Assembly: GCA_004764695.1 (NCBI GenBank)
Contig: SMSO01000035.1
Coordinates: 1,362,001-1,426,000, forward strand
Direction: 5' to 3'
DNA length: 64,000 nt
Source of the DNA: Schizochytrium sp. TIO01
Taxonomy: Eukaryota > Sar > Bigyra > Thraustochytrida > Thraustochytriidae
The notes under the pieces are model-generated. The model was given only the letters and a program-made list of their open reading frames with translations, searched no databases and was not told where the DNA came from. Positions 31,257 through 40,885 of the stretch are shown here, piece by piece; position 1 is the stretch's first letter, and every line of letters begins with the position of its first letter. Made by a program: the position numbers and the translations under genes.

Positions 31257-34200
31257 GCGCTTCTTTTCAGCTTGTAAGCAAATTTACTTGCGTTTTGCAT
31301 AAATACCCCCGCCCCTCCACACGCACGCAATGTAACCAGCTGCCGCCAAAGCAGTCATATGTCCCCCTTTTTGGAACTGCCCAACATCGTGTTTTCTTAT
31401 TTCCCGTGTTCTTTTCATTTTATTTTTGTCATTTTTACTTCAGTCTCCTGCATCGTTTTCCCTCTCCTGCATTCTTGTACATTCAGGTTCATACAATTTT
31501 CCTGTTCATATTTAGCAATGCAATTATGTTGATACAATTTAAATAGCTAATGTGCAAACTGCAATGTCCACAATTTACAATCTTTCCAAATCAATCGTTG
31601 CTGCACCAGTTGTGCAACGAATATATTGTTTTCAAGAGCAAGAGAAGCTCCGCCCGTGTTTGTCTTCAGTGAGAGCGTGCAAGTACCTATGTATCAAACA
31701 GCAGGGGCTTCAAGTGAGTGCACAAACGCGAACCTGCATCTGCGCAGAGCGGAGTTCGCTCGATCCCAAAACCTAATTGGCATCGGACGATCCTTTGGCG
31801 GCCGATGTGGCATTAGAAAGGACCCAAGGCGCTGGCATCGACACTGATTCCCCAGCCATTTCACCTCCGCAACGAAGGCATTCAATGCTTCACGCCAATT
31901 GTTTTGAAAAAACTTTCACGGGACATTTAACACGAGCTGGGAATTAAGGAATTGGCCACATGTATGTATGTATGTATGTATGTATGCATGCATGCATGCA
32001 TGTACGTACGCACGCACATTCCGCATTCCTGTAAGAACGCCTACCAGACTTACAGCCAACTAGCTTGGGCTCAAGAAGATACAGCGTTAGCTCGAAAGGG
32101 CCCGAGCTGGGCCAGTCTCCCCTGGAACCAGTGCCACAGATTGCGGTAGTTTCCCTCACCATCCTTGAGAGAGTAGCGATGTTCCTGCCTGGAAACCTTT
32201 AAGTTCGTGATCTTAGCAGCAGGCGCAATTGCAGGAGCACTACAGTGACACTGTCATGGAGCAAGACGCCAAGCTCAGCAGTGGAAGCAGCCTGTCAAGA
32301 AGCAGCCAGTCAAGAAGCAGCCAGGGAGCGGTGCATAATGCGCTCCGGTGCAGTTCAATTCTTGCTCGAAGTGCTGCTGTCATGCTGGCATGGATAATTT
32401 ATGTTGTTGTTGTTGTTTCTTCTCTTGCAAGGTGGTGAAGTTATTATTTTTATTCTTTTTAATCGATGCCCTCAGCAGAGTCAGTCGGTGCTTGCCATAG
32501 TAGGTGATACGGAGGTACCGAGACACGTTTTGGGATCCCTGTTCGGCCGATACAATCTGAGAACCACGAGCCAAGCGTTTGTAAATATAAACATTGCGCA
32601 TGTTGCGGTAAGTACCTAAGTGTGTCCACGAAAGGAGCATGAAAAATTGCTATTTAAAACACATATCTATAATAGACCTATATATATATATATGTATATA
32701 TCTTATAATTTAATATTTTATAACAATTTTCATTTATAGTAACCTGAACTTAATATTGTATTTATTGTTCTTGTTTTTGTTTTCCTCAAAACTGACGATG
32801 TCCCCCAAGAGTAAACCAGTACTACTACTTTCTGTACTTCATTCCCAAATGTGCGATCATCGCCCCAAAACTGCCAAGCTACCCCTCGCTGAACGCCCTG
32901 CGGCGAGGCCCCGATCGGGTGTCCGACGCCTTCCGTGGTGCACACTGGGACTTTGCAAAGCCAACTTCTTTGTTTTCCTGCTTGCGACAGCATCCCAAGC
33001 ATGAGTCAACGCCCATTGCAGCTTTCAACCCGAAGATGTGCTATTCGGTTGATCGATTGATTGATGTATCGACGTATTGATGTATTCATTTATTTATTTA
33101 TCCATTCATTCATTCATTGAGTACGTACCCACTGCTCAACCATTTCACTCACCTTCAGACGGGTCTGGACTCTGTCAGAGTGTGGCCACTTGGCGATTTC
33201 GCGACCTCTCTCTTTACTTCCCCGCGGCTTTGGCTTATACTTCCCCTGCAAATTCGCCGCTGCCTTCGAGGCTCTCAGCGACCCCCCAGGCCCTCCTCAT
33301 GCCAAGATAGTGGCTCCAGGCCTCGAGTTCCACGTGCAAATCAAGCCCAAGATTGGCCTCGAGGCCAAGCGTGTTTATTTGGCGCCTCTTCTTTGCATTT
33401 ATTTATTTGCAGAATGCGCCGGTCTAGATCTCGAGGGTGTGCACCCGCAGGAAAGTGAGAATAAAGTTTTGCCTGCGTAGAAGTGTCATACTAGCGAAAG
33501 CTTGTTTATGTAAAGGTTTGTTTATTTATAACTTGTTTTCAACTTTGTTTTGTTTTCTTTTCTTTTCTTTTTCTTGTTTTAGAATTAAAAATAAAATTGA
33601 ATAGGACTCGGAAGGAGGGAATAGGTACTATTGATATGGACTTGGAGATACTGATTGACCATAGGCATAACCAACTACTCTCTGTGAAGGAGATGGTTAC
33701 AAGAGGCGTACGTAAGTAGGGCAACGTGATTGTGGTGCTCGTGGGAGTGGTTGATACTGGGAAATGCGAGAGAGTCAAGATTTCGGGGCAACGGGAAGTG
33801 GCGTTACCCTTGAAACGCAGCTCGCTCAAGTGCAACTGCTGCTTCATATGAGCAATCTCGATATTAAAAAGGCATTCCTACGTCCTGGAGAGTAAAAACA
33901 AAATAAATAAATAATTAATTAATTAAGAATTAAAATAGAAAGGAGAGAGAAAAAAAAAGAAGAAAAAAGCAGGGACATTTAATTCCAAGTGTAAAGAGGA
34001 AAGAACCAAGAGGGAAAGAAAATGGAAACACGAAATGCACAAGAATATTTCCGCGAGAATGCAAGTATATTCAAGAAATGGTAGAATAATAATGATTATG
34101 ATGGATAATAGATTGATGCAACTTTATGCAGCCGAAGGTGCTATTGTTCAATGTTTCCAGCTTTATCCACGTCCTTGCCGCTCTTACTTGTACGTCATTT

Positions 34201-36310
34201 CTTTTTTTAATTTAAAAATCCCCCCATATTTTCTAAAAATCAATGTATTCGCGGAAATGACTGATTTCGAGATCATCACCATGATTCCATGAAGCCCTTT
34301 CTTCGCAACCTCCGTCGCCAATCGTAAAACCAAGTATCGTGTTTCAGTCGAGGTCATGTCTTGACAGGCCCTGTGGCCTTCAAGTTTCGTTAAATTGCAC
34401 CATCTTCAACATCTTGAGCGATTGATCTTGCGTGTCATTGCTTTTTTTATACATATCACAATTAACAGAAACTGCTTCTTCCTTGTAAAAGGAGAGAACT
34501 CCCAACGATTTGGACAGTGCAGACATTGGGCGCGTGGCCGATTTGAGCGCTCTGCACAACATTAAATGCAGAAGCACCCTCATCGCAAACTCAATCCGTA
34601 GGAGGTACAGGCTAAGGCGTTTGGTGAGCTGAAGCAGCTCTCGGCTGAGCTGCATCGGGCAAACGAGCGAGGCCTCTTCACGAAGGCCTTTGTTCGCAAA
34701 CCACGATGCGCAGCATCTCCACTTGGGCAGCAGCATTTATGTTAAAAGTTTGGTACAAATGAGAAAGAAATTAGCAAATGTATTTTGTACTTTGCTCATT
34801 TTATAAATCTAATATGAAGAGTGTAGTCAACAACTTGAGTCATGCCAAAGCGAATAGTCACGTGTAGGGTTCATTGGAGAAGAGCGTCGAAGCCAGATTT
34901 GAGCCACCAGGCTGCAGGCAAGCGTGTCCAGAAGACTCAGAATTGTTGAAATGACAGTATCGCTTCGCAGTGCTTGCGATTCTCAACTTTGAAGAGCAGA
35001 GCAGAGAAAACTTGAGAACAAAATGTTTTACATTCTGTCTTCTCGTTGTCCCTTATTTCAAGCCACCTTTTTTTTTTTTTTTCATTTTTTCTCGTAATGG
35101 AGGAAGAAAAGAATGAGCTAAGTTAAAATGATGAACTCAAGCCACAGAGATGGCAATATTATTCTGTGTCCCGACTGAGGCAGAGATCAAGCTCGATCAA
35201 ACTGCATAACTAATGCCAGATCAGTGAATCATTCGATGTGCTAGTGCATCGTTTGCGTCCCCTCTCAACGCAGTGCGTACTTCCTGCAATTACTTTTCTG
35301 CCGATGCGCTTTGGGTTTCCTGCTGTGAAGAAGTAGTACCTGTCTCTTAGTGAGTGCCTAAGTGCTCCTATTCCTTTTTCTCCAAAGTGTTTCATTTTTA
35401 TAATGAAAAATAAAATTAAAAAATGTCAAAGGTCCAAGCTCATGAACTACTTTGGCGTGGTTCTCTCGTGCTACTAGATCTCGTTTCCGTAGGTTGGCAA
35501 CGCGTGCAGCGACTGAACTCGCAGCAAACCCGGAACTCCTTTGCATCGCTCGACTCGTCTATCCTATCCACTATCACCTTGAGATCGCAGCTGAATTCCA
35601 CAGCGATTTGGTCAAAGTCCTATTTGTCAAGCGAGCTTGGTTCGGCACGCCACTCCGCGAGAGAGGGAGGTAGGGAGGGAGGACTTTTACTCTCATTCAC
35701 GAGCAGAAATCCAACTTGTTCACAGCAGACAATCAATTCTCCAGAGTAGTAGGCACGACAACTGCGCTGCCTCTTGGAGAGCACCCAGCCTGCCAGCCAC
35801 GAGCTCTGCCTGCACAACAGTAGAACCCAAATAAATAGCTGTCTCGCGCTCGGCGATCCGTACCAGACACAGTGACATTGCGATTGCCCTCTTCGGAAGT
35901 TACCTCAAACAAAGAGTTACACAACACCTAGGCACACCTGCAAAGCTTGAGGAAAGCAAGCAAGCGCGTGTTACAAAAGCGCACTGCCCATCTAGCTAGC
36001 TCGCTAGCTAGAGTCGTCAGCCCAAAGGATAAACAAGCTGCTCCTCAAGGTTGAGGAGATAAATCGCTTGCTCGACAAAGCAGGCCAGCAAACCCCGTTT
36101 GCGGATAGAGCACGGCACGTGAAAGTAAAGGGACGCGGCACGCGCGCAAGTACCTTGGGATACGGAACAAGAGGTTTAACGCCGGGACATAGGTTGAAGC
36201 TTGCAAAAGTTTTGCTTGCTGGTGCAGGTACTTGAGCACCAAGGACCACCACACCAAGAACCGGGTCGAGTAGCAACCGAGGAGAACAGCTCCACCAACA
36301 GATAGAGACA
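31257..36310. other. Spacer between the tandem ACSBG genes
   Basis: About 5 kb with no recognised gene and no visible fragment of a third ACSBG copy. It is AT-rich and repeat-rich: the (ATGT/ATGC)n array listed separately, a TA run near 32680-32700, a CATT run near 33100-33118, and AATTAATT near 33905-33925. Short ORFs such as 33190-33480 and 34380-34736 show no family features. A GCTAGC-rich block at about 35990-36011 precedes copy 2. Confidence 0.5.
31960..32016 (+). repeat. (ATGT)/(ATGC)/(ACGC) compound microsatellite
   Basis: A tetranucleotide array drifting from ATGT to ATGC to ACGT and ACGC units, with no coding content. Confidence 0.9.
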
Positions 36311-38656
36311 ATGCCGATTCCCATGGTAACAGCGCCACAGACGGCTGACACGGACTTTCCGCACTATAGTGTCGAGGATGGCCCTTTCTGGAGTTGCAAC
36401 GCTGATGCAGACCTTGAGCCTCGGTTTGCAATGACTGGCGTAGCTTCTAAAGCTGTCACCCCCCCGGCAACGCTCATTGACGTCTTTGCAGAGGCTGTGC
36501 AACGCCGTGGAAATAAGGTTGCAATGCGCTCTGAGGGTCTTCGCCCTCTGCAACGTGGCGAAAGCCCTCCTGCTGCAATTCCGCGGGGCCAATGGAAGCG
36601 TCAGTGGACATATAAGCAGTTTCAGCAGACCACACTATTCGTCGCTAGGGGCTTGATGGAGCTTGGTGTAGAGCAATTCGACACGGTTTCCGTGTTTGGT
36701 TTCAACTCTCCAGAATGGTTTTTCGCTGCTCTCGGTGCGATGCATGCTGGAGGTAAAGTTGCTGGCATCTATCCTTCAGATACTGCTTCTCAAGTACAAT
36801 ACAAAGCCTTTCATAGCGACACCTCCGTAGCAGTTGTGGAAGACAAAGTATGTTTTGACAAGTTCAAGGAAGTCGCCGACGAACTACCTTACCTGAAGGC
36901 GATCGTGTGCTGGGCTTACGCAGAAGCTCAGGATATTACTCGTGAAGATGGATCTGTTGTACGCGTAATGAACTTTGCTGAGCTAGTGCAGTTAGGCCGG
37001 GATGTTGAAATGCTTTCTCTTGAGGAGCGTATGAGCAAGGTAACCCCAGGTATGTGCGCAGCGCTCATCTACACTAGTGGCACGACTGGTAGACCAAAGG
37101 CTGTTATGATATCGCATGATAACCTCATTGCTGAGAGTTCTGCGGTATTACCACATGCAGGCACTGTTGGCAAGAGTGCTGAAGAAGAGCGTCTGCTTTC
37201 CTACCTCCCCTTGTCACATGTTGCTGGCATGATGGTGGACATTATTTGTCCTCTCCTTATGAGCGCACGGATGAAAGGCTGGTGTGTTGTGCACTTTGCT
37301 CGTAATTATGATCTCAAGCGTGGAACACTTGGCCAACGCCTCGTTTCTGTTGAACCCACCTTTTTTCTTGGAGTGCCTCGCGTTTATGAAAAAATTGCTG
37401 AGAAGCTAAAAGCTGTTGGTGCGGAGACCACTGGCCTCAAAAAGAAGCTTTCCACCACGGCTAAGAAGAAGGGACTCCAGGAGCAGGTTGAACTCCAGCT
37501 TGGTGGTAGTGGCAGAGCTCCTAGCTTTGGGTTCCTTGGTATCTACAAGAAGTTGCTCAACGTAATCAAGGCAAAGCTTGGTCTATCCAAGTGCAAATTT
37601 GCCTTTGCAGGAGCTGCCCCAATGACGCGTGAAACTCTTGCCTACTTTGGATCTCTTGGTATTAATATCAACGAGGTCTATGGTATGTCGGAGTGCACAG
37701 GTGCTGCATCTTGGTCTAGTGAAGCTGCCCATGAATGGGGCACTGTAGGCTTTGCTTTTGCTGGCTCTGAAGTTAAGATCTTCAAAGTTAACGAAGATGG
37801 TAGCAAGACAGAGTGTCCCCGTTCGGACGACATCATGCACGCAACAGAGGAAGAGCAAGGTGAAGTATGCTTTCGTGGTCGTCATATTATGATGGGCTAC
37901 CTTGCAAACCCGAAACTTGGCCCTGAGCATGTAGCGGAAATTGAAGCCAAAAACGCAGAAGCTATTGATAGTGAGGGCTGGCTACACAGTGGTGACAAGG
38001 GTGTTATGTCCACTCGCGGTATGCTCAAGATTACAGGTCGCTACAAGGAGCTTATCATTGGTGCTGGAGGAGAAAATGTTGCACCCGTGCCTATTGAGGA
38101 TGCAATCAAGGCGCGCATGCCTTTCGTTTCTAATGCGATGATGGTTGGTGACAAGCGCAAATTCATGGGTGTGCTTCTCACTCTTAAGGCAAAGGGCGCT
38201 TCTGGCGAGTTGCCTGGAACTGACGAGCTTGATGGGCCTGCTGCACAATGGGGCGCTACAATTGAGGAAGCTTGTGAGAACGAAGCACTCATTGAGGAGA
38301 TCACCAAACAGCTCAAGGAGATTGGTGACGATGGCGAAGTGACGCCCTCCAACGCAGCTCGCATCCAAAAATTCACCATTTTGCCATTGGACTTCTCAGT
38401 TGTAACAGATGAGCTTACAGCGACACTCAAGCTTAAACGTTCCGTTGTACATGATAAATACGAGGATATCATTGATGCATTCTTTGAAACTAAGGGCGGG
38501 GTGTTTGTTCCGTACTCAACTGTAGGGTCTTATGATGTATCTGAGCAAAAGGCCGCCTATGCTACAGATTCCCCTCCACAAGGTGATGTTGACTATGTTG
38601 ACATCAACGAAGATGACTTTTCTCTTTCAGGTCGTGAGGAAGCTTTGAAAGCATAA
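36311..38656 (+). CDS. Long-chain acyl-CoA synthetase, bubblegum (ACSBG) type, copy 2
   Basis: 781 residues, ATG start, same orientation and nearly the same length as copy 1. It has the same ordered motifs: VEDGPFWSC (21-29), FGFNSPEWF (129-137), P-loop YTSGTTGRPKA (254-264), YGMSECTGAA, DSEGWLHSGDKG and GRYKELIIGAGGENVAPVPI. Long blocks are identical to copy 1 (for example SDTA-QVQYKAFHSDT and DEVTPSNAARIQKFTILPLDF-type stretches), while the first 20 and last 45 residues differ. The tail here is DYVDINEDDFSLSGREE. This is a clear tandem duplication with both copies intact, which suggests divided substrate range or expression (inference). It converges on the unknown gene at 39088-40200. Confidence 0.94.
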   Translation: MPIPMVTAPQTADTDFPHYSVEDGPFWSCNADADLEPRFAMTGVASKAVTPPATLIDVFAEAVQRRGNKVAMRSEGLRPLQRGESPPAAIPRGQWKRQWTYKQFQQTTLFVARGLMELGVEQFDTVSVFGFNSPEWFFAALGAMHAGGKVAGIYPSDTASQVQYKAFHSDTSVAVVEDKVCFDKFKEVADELPYLKAIVCWAYAEAQDITREDGSVVRVMNFAELVQLGRDVEMLSLEERMSKVTPGMCAALIYTSGTTGRPKAVMISHDNLIAESSAVLPHAGTVGKSAEEERLLSYLPLSHVAGMMVDIICPLLMSARMKGWCVVHFARNYDLKRGTLGQRLVSVEPTFFLGVPRVYEKIAEKLKAVGAETTGLKKKLSTTAKKKGLQEQVELQLGGSGRAPSFGFLGIYKKLLNVIKAKLGLSKCKFAFAGAAPMTRETLAYFGSLGININEVYGMSECTGAASWSSEAAHEWGTVGFAFAGSEVKIFKVNEDGSKTECPRSDDIMHATEEEQGEVCFRGRHIMMGYLANPKLGPEHVAEIEAKNAEAIDSEGWLHSGDKGVMSTRGMLKITGRYKELIIGAGGENVAPVPIEDAIKARMPFVSNAMMVGDKRKFMGVLLTLKAKGASGELPGTDELDGPAAQWGATIEEACENEALIEEITKQLKEIGDDGEVTPSNAARIQKFTILPLDFSVVTDELTATLKLKRSVVHDKYEDIIDAFFETKGGVFVPYSTVGSYDVSEQKAAYATDSPPQGDVDYVDINEDDFSLSGREEALKA

Positions 38657-39087
38657 AAACATGTCTTCTCAACTTATGCTTCCTCTCGGCTCAGTCTTTT
38701 GTTTTTCAATGCTGCCGGTAAAGAATGTGGATAGTTTTAGGTTCCGAAGTAGTGTTTTGAAACGATCATATGTTTCGTATATGTGTTCGCTGCTTATGCA
38801 CCTCCTCCCCCCCCCCCCAACAAGTCATATGTGTCATTATTCTCATTTTATCTTATTCTCAGCTCCTTTTGTTACTAATGTTCCTTCAATTCTAAAGTAT
38901 GATACATGTTTTACCTGTTTATATAACCATTTTACATTCTATATAGAGCTGCTTAGCAAATAGCTCGACCTTGAGTTTCTGTTAAAAGCTTCAAATTTCT
39001 TCTTTACATCGCTTTGCCAGACGATAGTTGGACCTTCAATCATAAACTTACTAGATGAATCATATCGCTGTTAGTTATATGAAGCAT
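38657..39087. other. Convergent 3' intergenic region
   Basis: 431 bp of T-rich sequence between convergent stops, with a C12 homopolymer at 38807-38818. A frame open across it has no family features. Confidence 0.55.
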
Positions 39088-40200
39088 TCAAAAACTTTCA
39101 GATATAGCATCAGAATGGGCTTTCCCGAGCGCGGCTACTTCGTAAGCTAAGGGCGTAAGCTGAAGTTTCCTCACAAGGCGTGCCATGCCACTACTTTCTT
39201 CACATCGTTCGTCTTCGTCGATGTCGATCGATTGTGGTCCACCATTGATTGCAAGAATCTTTCTTTCCGTATTTGGTAATCGGTGTGGTTCCCAGAGGTT
39301 TACATTCTCCGAGCACCATTTTTCACGCCTTGCACGGTCAATCTTTTCTTCGAGATCCGCAATATCATGTCTGAGTTTTTGCTTAACAAAAAATGAGTCC
39401 CTGTGATGGCGCACAAGCTTTTTTCGAAGATCATGATTATGCCTTTGATACATATCCATTGCCGCCGTCGCATAGTAAAGTCTTTTAAGATTTTCAAAGT
39501 TGTCAAACTCTTTCACAGGTTCAATCAAAGAAGCAATATCAGCGTGGTATAGTTTGCGATCATGGCGACTCCGCTTGCCTGGATAGTGTCCTTCAATTTC
39601 AGCCACCTTCCCATCTAGCAACCGTGAGAGTACAAGCTTTCGAATGCGTTCTAGCTCAAAGATGCTGTCTTTAGCTTCGACTTGACGCATAAGAGTATCG
39701 CAATCTTTCCAATGCTGGTCAAGAGCTTTATTAAGTCCAAGCTCAATAATACATTTCTCGCGTAGCTCAGCAATTTTGGCTTCTTTTCTTCGTTTTGCTG
39801 CTTTAAATGGGTTCACCATGATTCGGCTGAACCGTCGTTGCCATCGTGTTTTCACATTTAACCAAGCCTTTTGCAACTTCCCTTGCTCATTTCTTTTCTC
39901 GTTTTCATTCAGTAGTTTCTTTCTTTCATGGTTTGGGTCAACTCCCGTTGTTGCTGCTGTAGCTGCTATTCCTTTTTCACCTTGCGTCCTCGTGTTGTCC
40001 TCATGTTGAACCTGCGCTGGAGCTACAGTTTTGTTCGCAGTTTCGCCATTGGAGTTTTCTATGATTGATTCATGTTTAGCATCCTGGTCGATTTCGCTCT
40101 TTGACGTTTCCTCTTCTTCTTTATTCAGTATGCTCAAGAGGCCTATGGGTGGAGGCTTCACGCGTAACGAGCTTTCTGTTCCCACTCGTCTCGTAGACAT
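39088..40200 (-). CDS. Basic helical protein of unknown function
   Basis: 370 residues from the first in-frame ATG; the longer frame starts at GTG 40233. No family recognised. The first 100 residues are polar and low complexity (KEEEETSKSEIDQDAKHE, then Asn/Thr/Gln-rich). From about 103 to 310 it is strongly helical and basic, with RWQRRFSRIMVNPFKAAKRR (about 123-142), then KEAKIAELREKCIIELGL, and a second charged helix KQKLRHDIADLEEKIDRARR (about 275-294). The end is mixed (LQLTPLAYEVAALGKAH). No TM segment or signal peptide. It could be a cytoskeletal or nucleic-acid-associated protein; no evidence decides. Divergent from EME1 over 685 bp. Confidence 0.7.
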   Translation of the reverse strand: MSTRRVGTESSLRVKPPPIGLLSILNKEEEETSKSEIDQDAKHESIIENSNGETANKTVAPAQVQHEDNTRTQGEKGIAATAATTGVDPNHERKKLLNENEKRNEQGKLQKAWLNVKTRWQRRFSRIMVNPFKAAKRRKEAKIAELREKCIIELGLNKALDQHWKDCDTLMRQVEAKDSIFELERIRKLVLSRLLDGKVAEIEGHYPGKRSRHDRKLYHADIASLIEPVKEFDNFENLKRLYYATAAMDMYQRHNHDLRKKLVRHHRDSFFVKQKLRHDIADLEEKIDRARREKWCSENVNLWEPHRLPNTERKILAINGGPQSIDIDEDERCEESSGMARLVRKLQLTPLAYEVAALGKAHSDAISESF

Positions 40201-40885
40201 GCCGATTTTTAAGGGTTCATCTAAATACTTCACACCATCCAGTAATAAGCTTTATCTTTCTCTGCCCAAAAAAAAGTCTGCTCTTGTTGCTGTTTTGTAT
40301 GTCCATTTGCCATGAAACCTACTAAATTTAGAAGAGGATGATGCTCAACAGAAATAACAAATTCGTGCGATCCGTTTGCGTCATTAAGGGGTCCCTTAGT
40401 TTATTGTGTACACAAGTCGTGTAATTAACTCTTTAACTAGACGCTATATCAGGTCGAGAGCAAGGAACCGTGCGTATAATAAAAACTGTTTTTCTAGACA
40501 AAAGCGAGAGCGAAGAAAAACCAAACGACCAACTCGGGCTCCTTGGTCATCAACCTCGTGCGGGCGCTGGCGCTGCTCCTCTTGATCGAGCGCTAGACCT
40601 AGGCTCATGCACTAGTAGGAGATAACATCGTCATCAAACACTTGAAGCCTATTCGTTGAGTTTTGTTGTCCAACATATTTTCTTCTTGGAGAAGCAGGCG
40701 TTCTGCTGTGCGGAACATCTGAGACTTTTTTCTGTCTTCGCGACGAGTTTCAGGTTCTGAGGAATTCATTGTCTGCAAGCTCAATTCCGCAAGGCACGTC
40801 TTCAAGGTGCCTGACGAACACAACTTGATAAATAAAGTAGGGTTTAGCTTGCTAGCAACAGTCTGGGTCAGAGAGAATTGCTTGA
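40201..40885. promoter_or_regulatory. Divergent intergenic region upstream of the EME1-like gene
   Basis: 685 bp between divergently transcribed genes, which should hold both promoters. The minus-strand frame at 40605-41135 overlaps the EME1 N-terminus and is a shadow. No specific motif recognised. Confidence 0.5.
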
